From NCBI GenBank assembly GCA_019413245.1, contig DXNX01000030.1, forward strand, positions 1 through 20,133: a stretch of 20,133 nt of DNA, given 5' to 3'. How positions within the stretch are numbered: the stretch's first letter is position 1; every line of letters starts with the position of its first letter. The stretch is from Oscillospiraceae bacterium (GTDB lineage: Bacteria; Bacillota; Clostridia; Oscillospirales; Ruminococcaceae). The position numbers were made by a program, and so were the translations under genes. Below, piece after piece: positions 1 to 7,300 of the stretch. The notes beneath the pieces are model-generated. The model saw only the letters and a list, made by a program, of their open reading frames with translations, was not told the DNA's origin and ran no database searches.

Positions 1-389
1 ACATGGTTGTCGGCGTGGGTGTCGATGCGCAGGGGCAATCCCCTCTCCGCGCAGAAGGCAAAACATGCCTTTGCCACGCCCCGGGCCTTGCCGTTGGCGG
101 CCAGGCGATGGATAGTCAGATACGGTCCGTCATCCGGCCAGGCACCATCATAAATGACCTTGTAGGTGGGTTCCTCCCCGGGAATGGCGCAGAAGGTGCC
201 CACAGCTTCCCCGTTTTCTTCCACCAGGTAGCACACGCCCCGGGCGATCTCCTCTTCCATCAGGGCCGCCCCGGGGTACCCTTCCCGCCACTGGTGGGGG
301 TTGCCGGTGCGAACCATAAAAGCCTTGGCGGCGGTGAAAATATCCAGCAGGACCGGCAGGTCCGTGGAGACAGCGGGGCGGATGGTCAT
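1..389 (-). CDS. GNAT-family N-acetyltransferase, C-terminus cut by the window edge
   Basis: The gene starts at ATG 389 (MTIRPAVSTDLPVLLDIF), preceded by an AAGGAG ribosome binding site, and 129 codons are visible before the left edge. The opening TIRPA...DLPVLL and the later stretch around residues 95-129 (HRLAANGKARGVAKACFAFC, then IDTHADN) match the GNAT fold. The second stretch is the acetyl-CoA-binding motif A region with a degenerate R/QxxGxG loop. GNAT enzymes transfer an acetyl group from acetyl-CoA to an amine; the substrate cannot be read from the sequence. It lies 21 nt downstream of asnB on the same strand, with no terminator visible between them. It is therefore probably cotranscribed with asnB and under the same T-box. 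Family assignment is firm; function is unknown. Confidence 0.85.
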   Translation of the reverse strand, partial: MTIRPAVSTDLPVLLDIFTAAKAFMVRTGNPHQWREGYPGAALMEEEIARGVCYLVEENGEAVGTFCAIPGEEPTYKVIYDGAWPDDGPYLTIHRLAANGKARGVAKACFAFCAERGLPLRIDTHADNH

Positions 390-410
390 GAAAAAACTCC
401 TTGCAGAAAT

Positions 411-1991
411 TTATTTGCCGGAATCGCCGTAGTTTTTCAGCACACGGGCGCTGGGGTCGTCCACATCGCAGCCCGGCCATGCCTTGTTGGGCATCCAGAA
501 ATCCACGATCATACCGGCCTGACCGGGATAGTACTTTTCGAACAGTTCCCGGTAGAGCAGGCTCTCCTTGGTGAAGGGGCGGCAGTAGGTGTAGCGGCCG
601 GCGCGCTCGGCAAATTCCCGGTCGGTGTACTTTTCCTCGGCGTATTCCTTCAGGATGTCCACCATGGAGTGGCCCACGGCATCGGAGAAGGCGGCCTTTT
701 CCCGCCAGAGGATGTTCTCCGGCAGCCAGTCCCCCTCAAAGGCCTTGCGCAGCAGGTACTTGCCCTTGCCGTAGGTGTTCAGTTTGCGGGCGGGGTCGAT
801 GGACATGACGTACCGCACAAAGTCCAGGTCCCCGAAAGGCACCCGGGCTTCCAGGCTGTTGACGCTGATGGAACGGTCCGCCCGGAGCACGTCGTACATA
901 TACAGTTCCCGCACCCGCTTCTGGCTTTCGGCCTGGAAAGCGGCGGCGCTGGGAGCGTAGTCGGTGTATTTGTAGCCGAAGAGCTCGTCGCTGATCTCAC
1001 CGGTGAGCAGCACCCGGATGTCGGTGTGCTCATGGATATACTTGCAGACCAGATACATGCCCATGGATGCCCGGATGGTGGTGATGTCCCAGGTACCCAG
1101 CATGGCCACCACTTCTTCCAGGGAACCGAGGACGGTCTCCTGGTCGATGATGACATCGGTGTGGTCGGCGCCCAGGTATTCGGCGGTCTGGCGGGCATAT
1201 TTCAGGTCGATGGCATCTCCGCTCATGCCGATGGCAAAAGTGCGGATGGGCTTGCCCAGCTTTTTGGCCGCGATGGCGCAGACCAGGCTGGAATCCAGGC
1301 CGCCGGAGAGCAGGAAGCCCACCGGGGTGTCGGCATCCAGCCGCTTTTCCACGCCCGCAATGAGCTTTTCCCGGATGTTCTTCAGAATCGTGGGCATATC
1401 GTCCCGGCTGTAGGCAGGGGTGTCCGCAATATCGCAGTACCGCACAAAACGGCCGTTGCAGTAGTAGCTGCCGATGGGGAACGGATAGATTTTCTTGCAC
1501 AGGCCCACCAGGTTCTTGGCCTCGGAGGCAAAGGCAATGGCGCCGCTGTCGCTGTATCCGTAGAACAGCGGCCGGATGCCGATGGGGTCCCGGGCGGCGA
1601 TGAGCCACTTTTTCCGGGCATCGTACAGGATCATGGCAAATTCCGCATCCAGGTGGCGGAACATGTCCAGGCCGTACTTTTCGTACAGCGGCAGGATGAT
1701 CTCGCAGTCGGAATCCGATTGGAAGGTATAGCCTTCCGCTTCCAGTTCGGCCCGCACCGGGCGGAAGCCGTACAGCTCACCGTTGCACACCACCAGACTG
1801 CCGTCCCGCTCAAAGGGCTGCATGCCCTCGGGGGTAACACCCATGATGGCCAGGCGCCCGAAGCCCAGGAACCCGAATTCCGTTTCCTGCACCCGGTGGT
1901 CGTCCGGCCCGCGGGACGCGGTCCGCAGCAGATACGCGGTAAACTGTTCGCGGGTCAAATCATGTCCCGCATAGCCCATCACACAACACAT
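411..1991 (-). CDS. asnB: Asparagine synthetase B (glutamine-hydrolysing)
   Basis: A 526-residue protein that makes asparagine from aspartate, glutamine and ATP in the cytoplasm. The start at 1991 gives M-C-C-V-M-G, placing the class II amidotransferase nucleophile Cys at position 2 after Met removal, and AAGGAG lies 9 nt upstream. The N-terminal glutaminase half (about 1-200) shows RGPDD (28-32), NGELYG (70-75) and SDSDCE (92-97). The C-terminal synthetase half has the PP-loop SGGLDSS at 229-235, then LLTGEISDELFGY and a late LEARVPF segment typical of AsnB. Length is close to E. coli AsnB (about 554). The open frame extends 37 codons upstream of 1991, but this extension crosses the terminator hairpin and would bury the catalytic Cys, so it is rejected. 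The leader carries a T-box, so expression should rise when the cognate tRNA is uncharged. Confidence 0.96.
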   Translation of the reverse strand: MCCVMGYAGHDLTREQFTAYLLRTASRGPDDHRVQETEFGFLGFGRLAIMGVTPEGMQPFERDGSLVVCNGELYGFRPVRAELEAEGYTFQSDSDCEIILPLYEKYGLDMFRHLDAEFAMILYDARKKWLIAARDPIGIRPLFYGYSDSGAIAFASEAKNLVGLCKKIYPFPIGSYYCNGRFVRYCDIADTPAYSRDDMPTILKNIREKLIAGVEKRLDADTPVGFLLSGGLDSSLVCAIAAKKLGKPIRTFAIGMSGDAIDLKYARQTAEYLGADHTDVIIDQETVLGSLEEVVAMLGTWDITTIRASMGMYLVCKYIHEHTDIRVLLTGEISDELFGYKYTDYAPSAAAFQAESQKRVRELYMYDVLRADRSISVNSLEARVPFGDLDFVRYVMSIDPARKLNTYGKGKYLLRKAFEGDWLPENILWREKAAFSDAVGHSMVDILKEYAEEKYTDREFAERAGRYTYCRPFTKESLLYRELFEKYYPGQAGMIVDFWMPNKAWPGCDVDDPSARVLKNYGDSGK

Positions 1992-2033
1992 TTGGCAGCA
2001 CTCCTTTTCTTGCCGTTTGGTTTGGACAAATGG

Positions 2034-2085
2034 CAAAAAAAGTGACAGCCCATTCGTCCCCGACTTTTTAGGACGAATCGCTGTC
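2034..2085 (-). terminator. Regulated intrinsic terminator of the asnB T-box
   Basis: On the minus strand GACAGC-GATTCGTCC (2085-2071) pairs with GGACGAAT-GGGCTGTC (2059-2044), with only a small internal mismatch. A run of seven T follows (2041-2035, after AC). The 5' arm lies just after the T-box sequence, the normal arrangement in which a competing antiterminator sequesters it. Confidence 0.9.
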
Positions 2086-2335
2086 TTGATCCGCGGTGCC
2101 ACCTAAATTACCGCACACTAAACAAAGCATACGGTCACTTTCCGTATACGTTCACCTTTGAAACGCTGCCGCTGTAACGCGCGGCCTGCGGCGCCCATAC
2201 TGCCCCGTGGCGGGGGTTCCGTTTGCAGCTCGCGGGTGTTCTTTCCTGCCCCGGCATCGTCCCGGCTCGCAGCATATGCCGGGCTCTCTGTGCGGTGCGG
2301 TTGGAGCGGTACTTTTCCCGTTCAACGCTTTTTAT
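2034..2335 (-). ncRNA. T-box riboswitch leader of asnB
   Basis: On the minus strand the conserved T-box sequence AGGTGGCACCGCGG lies at 2104-2091. It is followed by a strong intrinsic terminator and the asnB ribosome binding site. An AGAGAG element at about 2289-2284 and a distal helix (CCCGGCAT at 2283-2276 pairing with ATGCCGGG further on) fit Stem I. A candidate specifier codon AAC (asparagine) sits at 2240-2238, within GAACAC on the 3' side of Stem I. The leader is about 300 nt from the predicted start to the terminator. T-box leaders bind uncharged tRNA through the specifier and the T-box, and favour the antiterminator. The T-box motif and terminator are certain by eye; the specifier choice is an inference from position and from the downstream gene. 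Confidence 0.93.
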
Positions 2336-2341
2336 ACGCCT

Positions 2342-2370
2342 ATGGTAGCACCGTATTTCCTCCCTGTCAA
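2342..2370 (-). promoter_or_regulatory. Promoter of the asnB-GNAT transcript
   Basis: TTGACA (2370-2365) is a perfect -35 box. It is followed after 17 nt by TACCAT (2347-2342), a 4/6 match to the -10 box. It lies just upstream of Stem I of the T-box, so transcription should begin near 2335. Confidence 0.75.
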
Positions 2371-2446
2371 GAAGAATTCCCCGCTGTTTTGTGGGGTTGC
2401 ACAAAATCCCGCCTTTTTAATTCCTAGCATTTTGCAAGGAAATGTC

Positions 2447-2475
2447 TTGTGCTTTCGCTCCCGGCATGGTATAGT
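2447..2475 (+). promoter_or_regulatory. Promoter of the sufC-sufB-like operon
   Basis: TTGTGC (2447-2452), a 17-nt spacer and TATAGT (2470-2475) form a plausible sigma-A promoter, with transcription starting near 2482. The intergenic region 1992-2538 is otherwise filled by the asnB leader and its divergent promoter. Confidence 0.65.
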
Positions 2476-2500
2476 ATTAGCCGTAACAAAACTTACCAAC

Positions 2501-2520
2501 AATAGGCAGTAAAGCCTATT
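2501..2520 (+). repeat. Perfect inverted repeat in the Fe-S operon leader
   Basis: AATAGGC (2501-2507) and GCCTATT (2514-2520) are perfect 7-bp arms around a 6-nt AGTAAA centre. The repeat lies about 20 nt after the predicted transcription start and ends about 8 nt before the GGAGG that serves sufC. It could be a small RNA hairpin affecting translation or a repressor operator. There is no strong T-tract, so it does not look like a terminator. Confidence 0.6.
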
Positions 2521-2538
2521 TTGATTCGGAGGAAACCC

Positions 2539-3273
2539 ATGCTTGAACTGAAACACGTCGGCTATGAGACCGACGATAACAAAGAGATCCTGCATGATGT
2601 AAGCCTGACGGTGAAGGACCGCTTCGTGGCCATCACCGGCCCCAACGGCGGCGGCAAGTCCACCCTGGCCAAGATCATTGCCGGTATTTATCAGCCCACC
2701 TCCGGCCAGATCCTGCTGGACGGCGTGGACATCACCCACATGAGCATCACTGACCGCGCCAACCTGGGCGTGAGCTATGCTTTCCAGCAGCCGGTGCGCT
2801 TCAAGGGTCTGCGGGTCAAGGACCTGCTGAGCCTGGCTGCCGGCAAGAACACCAGCGTGAATGAAGCCTGCTCCTATCTGAGCGAAGTGGGCCTGTGCGC
2901 CCGTGACTACATCGACCGCGAAGTGAACGCCAGCCTGTCCGGCGGCGAGCTCAAGCGCATCGAGATCGCCATGGTGCTGGCCCGCGGCACCAAGCTGTCC
3001 ATTTTTGACGAACCGGAAGCCGGCATCGACCTGTGGAGTTTCCAGAACCTGATCCGCGTGTTCGAGAAGATGTATGAACAGACCAAGGGCTGCATCCTCA
3101 TCATCAGCCACCAGGAGCGCATCCTGAACATTGCCGACACCATCGTGGTCATCAAGGACGGCCGCGTGGCCCGCACCGGTCCCCGCACCGAGCTGCTGCC
3201 TGCCCTGCTGGGCAGCGCCGACGCCGCCAACCCGGCCTGCAATGTCCTGACCAGCAAGATCGAGGGGGTGTAA
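2539..3273 (+). CDS. sufC: SufC-like ABC ATPase of a minimal Fe-S assembly system
   Basis: A 244-residue cytoplasmic ATPase. Walker A GPNGGGKST is at 34-42, a Q-loop (AFQQP) at about 81-85, the ABC signature LSGGE at 133-137, Walker B and catalytic Glu (LSIFDEPEAGID) at 153-164, and the H-loop His at 191. No membrane protein is adjacent. The next gene, 3 nt downstream, is a SufB/SufD-family protein, so this is Fe-S cluster assembly rather than transport. SufC powers the SufB scaffold. The Walker B end reads DEPEAGID, where the classical SufC reads DE-SDSGLD. With the short partner this resembles the two-gene SUF-like minimal systems (SmsC) of archaea and anaerobic bacteria. ATG 2539 is chosen because GGAGG lies 6-8 nt upstream. 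Confidence 0.9.
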   Translation: MLELKHVGYETDDNKEILHDVSLTVKDRFVAITGPNGGGKSTLAKIIAGIYQPTSGQILLDGVDITHMSITDRANLGVSYAFQQPVRFKGLRVKDLLSLAAGKNTSVNEACSYLSEVGLCARDYIDREVNASLSGGELKRIEIAMVLARGTKLSIFDEPEAGIDLWSFQNLIRVFEKMYEQTKGCILIISHQERILNIADTIVVIKDGRVARTGPRTELLPALLGSADAANPACNVLTSKIEGV

Positions 3274-3276
3274 ACC

Positions 3277-4197
3277 ATGATCGACGCCATTGAAAAGAAC
3301 CTGCTGCACGAGATCGCCGAGCTGGACTCTCTGCCGGTAGGTGCCTATAACATCCGTTCCAACGGCAAACTGGAAAGCCGCAACACCACCGCCAACATCG
3401 ACATCGTCACCAAGACGGACAAGCCGGGCATTGATATCTTCATCAAGCCGGGCACCAAGAACGAGAGCGTACACATTCCGGTCATCATCAGCCAGACCGG
3501 CCTGACCGACCTGGTGTACAACGACTTCCATATCGGCGAAGGCGCCGACGTGACCATCATCGCCGGATGCGGCATCCACAACTGCGGCGGCGGCAACGCC
3601 GAGCACGACGGCATCCACACCTTCTTCCTGGACAAGAATGCCAAGCTGCGCTATGTGGAAAAGCACTACGGTGAGGGCGACGGCCGGGGTAAACAGATCA
3701 TGAACCCCACCACCATCGTCCACCTGGCCGAAGGGGCTTCCATGGAGATGGAAACCACCCAGATCGCCGGCATCGACGATACCATCCGCAAGACTTCCGG
3801 TGATCTGGCCGAAGGCGCCACCCTGGTTATCCGCGAAAAGATCATGACCGTGGGCGACCAGCACGCCGTCACCGATTTTGTGGTAGACCTGAACGGCGAA
3901 GGCTGCTCCGCCAACGTCATTTCCCGCAGCGTGGCCAAGGACCACAGCGTGCAGGAGTTCAAGAGCTACATCAACGGCAACGCCGCCTGCGCCGGTCACA
4001 GCGAATGTGACGCCATCATCATGGACCACGCCCAGGTCATTGCGACCCCGGGTCTGGTGGCCAACAACATTGATGCCAGCCTGATCCACGAAGCCGCCAT
4101 CGGCAAGATCGCCGGTGAGCAGCTGACCAAGCTGATGACCCTGGGCCTGAGCGAAAAAGAGGCCGAGGAACAGATCGTCAACGGGTTCCTGAAATAA
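3277..4197 (+). CDS. sufB: SufB/SufD-family Fe-S scaffold protein, short form (SmsB-like)
   Basis: At 306 residues it is much shorter than classical SufB (about 470) and corresponds mainly to the beta-helix core plus the C-terminal helical part. The C-terminus has the SufB/D hallmark HSECDAIIMD...ATPGL followed by HEAAIGKI at 271-278, where SufC binds in the family. Cysteines at 98 and 103 (GCGIHNCG), 210, 238 and 244 are candidate cluster ligands; Cys244 sits in the family ECDA motif. It starts 3 nt after the sufC stop, so the two are translated from one transcript, presumably as a SufBC-type complex. No sufS, sufU or sufD follows; a terminator comes 9 nt after the stop. The single short SufB is the main reason for the minimal-system reading. 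Confidence 0.88.
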   Translation: MIDAIEKNLLHEIAELDSLPVGAYNIRSNGKLESRNTTANIDIVTKTDKPGIDIFIKPGTKNESVHIPVIISQTGLTDLVYNDFHIGEGADVTIIAGCGIHNCGGGNAEHDGIHTFFLDKNAKLRYVEKHYGEGDGRGKQIMNPTTIVHLAEGASMEMETTQIAGIDDTIRKTSGDLAEGATLVIREKIMTVGDQHAVTDFVVDLNGEGCSANVISRSVAKDHSVQEFKSYINGNAACAGHSECDAIIMDHAQVIATPGLVANNIDASLIHEAAIGKIAGEQLTKLMTLGLSEKEAEEQIVNGFLK

Positions 4198-4205
4198 CAA
4201 AACGT

Positions 4206-4235
4206 CCCCGCTTTCCACGAAAGCGGGGATTTTTG
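4206..4235 (+). terminator. Intrinsic terminator of the Fe-S operon
   Basis: CCCCGCTTTC (4206-4215) and GAAAGCGGGG (4219-4228) form a perfect 10-bp stem with a 3-nt loop, followed by ATTTTTG. It begins 8 nt after the sufB-like stop codon. Confidence 0.93.
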
Positions 4236-4237
4236 TT

Positions 4238-4279
4238 GAAAAAAGGCGGCCGCTTCCCAGCTGCGGGAGCGGCCGCCTT
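4238..4279 (-). terminator. Intrinsic terminator of the AI-2E family gene pair
   Basis: On the minus strand AAGGCGGCCGCT pairs with AGCGGCCGCCTT around a CCCGCAGCTGGGA centre that can itself pair. The stem is followed by a T-run (TTTTTTC). It lies just after the stop of the gene ending at 4290 and back to back with the Fe-S operon terminator. Confidence 0.88.
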
Positions 4280-4289
4280 GTATTTTGTT

Positions 4290-5492
4290 TTACACAGTGG
4301 CGGTTTCTTTTTCTTCCGCCTCCTCCGCCGGTTCCGGCGGCACCGGTACATTGTCCAGGTCCTGCGCTGTCACCCCGCGGCGGTCCAGCACCCAGTAAAT
4401 CAGCCCGCGCAGCAGGCCGTACACCGTCACAAAGGCCGGAACGCCCAGTACCATGCCCACCGGCCCCATGAGGGTGCCGCCGATGATCACGGCGAACAGC
4501 ACCCAGAAAGCCGATACCTTCACCGAGCGGCCCAGCACCCGGGGCGCAATGACCCGGCTGTCCAGCTGCTGCAGAATGATGAGCACGATCAGCAGCACCA
4601 ACGCCTGCCACGGGTCCACGAACAGCAGGATCAACAGTCCCGGAATAGCGCCGATGTAAGCGCCGAACATGGGAATCAGAGCACAGAAGCCCACCAGCAC
4701 ACTGATCAGCGGGGCAAAGCTCAGCCCCAACAGACTCATAGCGGCGAAAAGCAGCACACCGATGATGACCGCATCAAAAATTTTGCCGAAGAAAAACTCC
4801 GAGAAGTTGCGGTTGGCATAGCTGCAGATGGACAGCACGTTGTCCGCCAGCTTCTGGGGAAACACGGCCCGCACGATCATCCGCAGCTGGCGCAGCAGAT
4901 GGTCCTTATCGGCCAGCATGTACACACTGCCCGCCACCACAATCACAAAATGCAGCGCCGAAGTGGCCACGTTGCCCAGATACCCTGCCAGCTGTGGGGT
5001 CATATCCTTGAACAGGTCGTAGGCGTTGCGCATCAGGCGCTCGTAATCGTCCAGCAGGTTGATAACCGGGGCCATGTCTACCATGGGGTACTGCTGCTGG
5101 AGCACACGCACGGTATCCTGCATCTTTTCCACATAGCCGGGCAGGTTTTTGAACAGGGTCGTCACGCTGGCGCCCACCTTGGGCAGTACCTGCCATGCCA
5201 GCAGGATCACGGCCAGCGCCGCCAGCACATAAGCTGCAAGAATGGCGATCCAGCGCAGTTTCGGTCGTCCGCCGAGGAAGAAACTATGGATAGGCCGCAC
5301 CAGGGTATCCAGCACATAGGCCAGGATAATGGCACCGGCAAAGGGAGTAAACAGTTTGAATACCGCCCCGACCCACCCGAGCAGCGGCTCCAGATGGACG
5401 ATCAGGGCATAAAACACGCCGCACAAAAGGGCCATGCCGAGCCAGTCACGAATGGTCTGCGGCTTCTGATCCAGCCAATGTTTCGTATTCAT
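4290..5492 (-). CDS. AI-2E family transporter (PerM/YdiK type), copy 2
   Basis: A 400-residue polytopic membrane protein. The family pattern is clear: two N-terminal membrane segments (about 17-60), another near 82-105, a soluble amphipathic stretch (about 110-180), then several more segments. The conserved block PMFGAYIGAIPG and then QQLDSRVIAPRVLG are hallmarks of this family. The C-terminal tail is acidic (PEPAEEAEEKE). Members are annotated as autoinducer-2 exporters or, in some bacteria, Na+/H+ antiporters; the substrate here cannot be told. The start at 5492 has AGGAG about 9 nt upstream. It follows the paralogue at 5563 by 70 nt, and the shared N-terminus (T-RDWL) supports tandem duplication. 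Family confident, function open. Confidence 0.9.
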   Translation of the reverse strand: MNTKHWLDQKPQTIRDWLGMALLCGVFYALIVHLEPLLGWVGAVFKLFTPFAGAIILAYVLDTLVRPIHSFFLGGRPKLRWIAILAAYVLAALAVILLAWQVLPKVGASVTTLFKNLPGYVEKMQDTVRVLQQQYPMVDMAPVINLLDDYERLMRNAYDLFKDMTPQLAGYLGNVATSALHFVIVVAGSVYMLADKDHLLRQLRMIVRAVFPQKLADNVLSICSYANRNFSEFFFGKIFDAVIIGVLLFAAMSLLGLSFAPLISVLVGFCALIPMFGAYIGAIPGLLILLFVDPWQALVLLIVLIILQQLDSRVIAPRVLGRSVKVSAFWVLFAVIIGGTLMGPVGMVLGVPAFVTVYGLLRGLIYWVLDRRGVTAQDLDNVPVPPEPAEEAEEKETATV

Positions 5493-5523
5493 GGGGATTG
5501 CGCTCCTGTCTGTAACAGTCAGG

Positions 5524-5543
5524 CGGCGGGTGCTGCCCCGCCG
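5524..5543 (-). repeat. Hairpin between the two AI-2E family genes
   Basis: CGGCGGG and CCCGCCG are perfect 7-bp arms around a 6-nt loop. The feature lies in the 70-nt gap between the paralogues. There is no T-run after it on the minus strand, so it is more likely an mRNA-processing or stability element, or a weak attenuator, than a full terminator. Confidence 0.6.
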
Positions 5544-5562
5544 TAGGGGAAAAAGAAGGCTC

Positions 5563-6720
5563 TCAGTTCTGATCGATGCCGGGCAGCGGGGTTTCTCCGC
5601 CGGTGGCAGGGTCCAGGCCGCGGGCGGTCAGACCGGCGCCCACCGCCTGCTTGAGCAGGGCGGCCACCACCGCCATGACCGGCACGCCGATGACCATACC
5701 GGCAATGCCGAACAGCCCACCGCCCACGATGATGGCAACCAGAACCCACAGGCCGGAAATACCGGTGGCACCGCCCAGGATACGGGGCGCAATGAAGTTA
5801 CCGTCGATCTGCTGGACAACCAGAATCAGAATGCAGAAGATGAGCGCCTGCAGCGGCTCACCGCTGAGCAGCAGCAGCAACACACTGGGAATAGCGCCGA
5901 TATACGGGCCCGCGATGGGGATGATGTTGGTCACGGCCACCAGCACCGCGATCATGGGTGCATAGTTCAGGCGCAGGATCAGCATGGCGACGAAGGTCTC
6001 GCAGCCGACGAGCAGCGCGTCCAGCAGCTGACCACCGATGTAGCCGCTGAAGGTGCGGTTGGCCAGCTGGAAAACCGAGAACACGCTGGCAGCCGCCCGG
6101 GGCGGGAACAGGGCCCGTAGCAGAGCACGGCAGGCGCGCAGCAGGGGTTCCTTTTCGGCCAGCAGATAGATACTGGCGGCCAGGGCCACCACGCCGTTGA
6201 GCACCTGACCCGCTGCCTGACCGGCGGCACCGGCTACGGCAGGCATCATGCTCTTGATGAATTCCTGAATCATGTCACCGGAGTTTTCCAGGAAATCGGA
6301 GATTTTCTGGACCACGGTGGCATCCATGTTCACATCCGCCATCATGGCTTCCAGGCTGGCGGACGCATTTTCCAGATAACCGGGCAGGGCATTGGCAAAG
6401 GTGCTGATGCTCTGGAACAGCTGGGGCACCACCAGGCAGACCAGCGCCACCACCACGGCCAGAAAGGTCAGGTAGGCAAGCACGATCGCCGGACCGCGCT
6501 TGCCGCGGCAGAGCTTCTCGGCATAAAAGCGGGTGGGAATGTCCAGGACATACGCCAGGGCGATGCCGCCCGCAAAGGGCGACAGCGCCCCCACAAAAGT
6601 CATCACACCACCTGCCGCGTTGGGCAGAGCGTTCACCACCAGCCAGATCAGGGCAGCGGCGATGATCAGATGCAGCCAGTCCCGCGTGGTGGACGGGACC
6701 CGGTCGAGCCAATTTTTCAT
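5563..6720 (-). CDS. AI-2E family transporter (PerM/YdiK type), copy 1
   Basis: A 385-residue polytopic membrane protein of the same family as its downstream neighbour. It shares the N-terminal TTRDWL, the block PIAGPYIGAIP and the motif QQIDGNFIAPRILGG, then a run of hydrophobic segments ending near VIGVPVMAVV. Two ATG codons lie side by side at 6723 and 6720. AAGGAGG ends only 2 nt before the first but 5 nt before the second, so 6720 is preferred. It is the first gene of a two-gene minus-strand unit. Substrate unknown: the family has been linked to AI-2 export and to Na+(Li+)/H+ antiport, but sequence alone does not choose. The two copies are clearly diverged, so the duplication is not recent. 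Confidence 0.9.
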   Translation of the reverse strand: MKNWLDRVPSTTRDWLHLIIAAALIWLVVNALPNAAGGVMTFVGALSPFAGGIALAYVLDIPTRFYAEKLCRGKRGPAIVLAYLTFLAVVVALVCLVVPQLFQSISTFANALPGYLENASASLEAMMADVNMDATVVQKISDFLENSGDMIQEFIKSMMPAVAGAAGQAAGQVLNGVVALAASIYLLAEKEPLLRACRALLRALFPPRAAASVFSVFQLANRTFSGYIGGQLLDALLVGCETFVAMLILRLNYAPMIAVLVAVTNIIPIAGPYIGAIPSVLLLLLSGEPLQALIFCILILVVQQIDGNFIAPRILGGATGISGLWVLVAIIVGGGLFGIAGMVIGVPVMAVVAALLKQAVGAGLTARGLDPATGGETPLPGIDQN

Positions 6721-6762
6721 CATATCCTCCTTGGAAGGCGTTCTTGCTATGCGCCGTATGTT

Positions 6763-6792
6763 TTGATTATTCCATTCATTTTATGCTATAAT
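6763..6792 (+). promoter_or_regulatory. Promoter of the DUF523-patatin operon
   Basis: TTGATT (6763-6768), an 18-nt spacer and a perfect TATAAT (6787-6792) preceded by TGC (extended -10). Transcription should start near 6799, about 45 nt before the ATG at 6845. Confidence 0.8.
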
Positions 6793-6844
6793 ACGGTACA
6801 TGTCTATCATACCACAGCCCGGCCCGTACGGAAAGAGAGATTTT

Positions 6845-7300
6845 ATGAACATTCTAGTCAGCGCCTGTCTTCTTGGTGCAGCCTGCAAATATTCCGGCGG
6901 CGACAACCGCTGTCCTGCCCTGCTGGATGCTCTGCGCGCCGGCGGTCACACCGCCGTGCCCATCTGCCCGGAAATTTACGGCGGCCTGCCCACGCCCCGC
7001 CCCCCGGCCGAACGCCGGGGCGACCGTGTGGTGACCGAGGCAGGCGCCGACGTGACCGCCCAGTACCGCAAGGGTGCGTCCGAAGCCCTGGCCATAGCCG
7101 AACTGAACGGCTGCAGGGCGGCCATCCTCAAGGCCAACAGTCCCAGCTGCGGCTGCGGTACGATTTACGACGGCAGTTTTTCTCACCGCAAGGTGCCCGG
7201 GGACGGCGTGGCCGCCCAGGCGCTGAAGGAGGCGGGCCTTGCCGTGTACACGGAAGAAACGTTCGAGCAGCTTTTGCCCAAGGAGGCGCAGCAAAAATGA
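6845..7300 (+). CDS. DUF523 (TudS-type) protein
   Basis: A 151-residue cytoplasmic protein with all DUF523 marks: VSACLLG (5-11), ACKYSGG (13-19), CPEIYGGLPTPRPPAE (41-56) and ILKANSPSCG (94-103). Cysteines sit at 8, 14, 23, 41, 90, 102 and 104. A DUF523 member (TudS) is known as a [4Fe-4S]-dependent thiouracil desulfidase. Cys8, Cys41 and Cys102, in the three conserved motifs, are the natural cluster ligands here (inference). The ATG at 6845 follows GAGAG and is the first after the promoter. The stop overlaps the next start (ATGA), so the downstream patatin-like protein is translationally coupled. Whether this protein acts on a thiolated nucleobase is unproven. Confidence 0.9.
   Translation: MNILVSACLLGAACKYSGGDNRCPALLDALRAGGHTAVPICPEIYGGLPTPRPPAERRGDRVVTEAGADVTAQYRKGASEALAIAELNGCRAAILKANSPSCGCGTIYDGSFSHRKVPGDGVAAQALKEAGLAVYTEETFEQLLPKEAQQK

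Noticed and set aside
3..2045. Plus-strand open frame of 680 codons opposite asnB and the GNAT gene
   Set aside because: It lies exactly antisense to a well-identified enzyme, has no ribosome binding site and gives low-complexity His/Gly/Val-rich protein. It is a by-product of GC-rich codon use.
2332..4611. Minus-strand open frame of 759 codons opposite the Fe-S operon
   Set aside because: It crosses two strong terminators and overlaps the T-box promoter; the protein resembles no family. The plus-strand genes explain the sequence.
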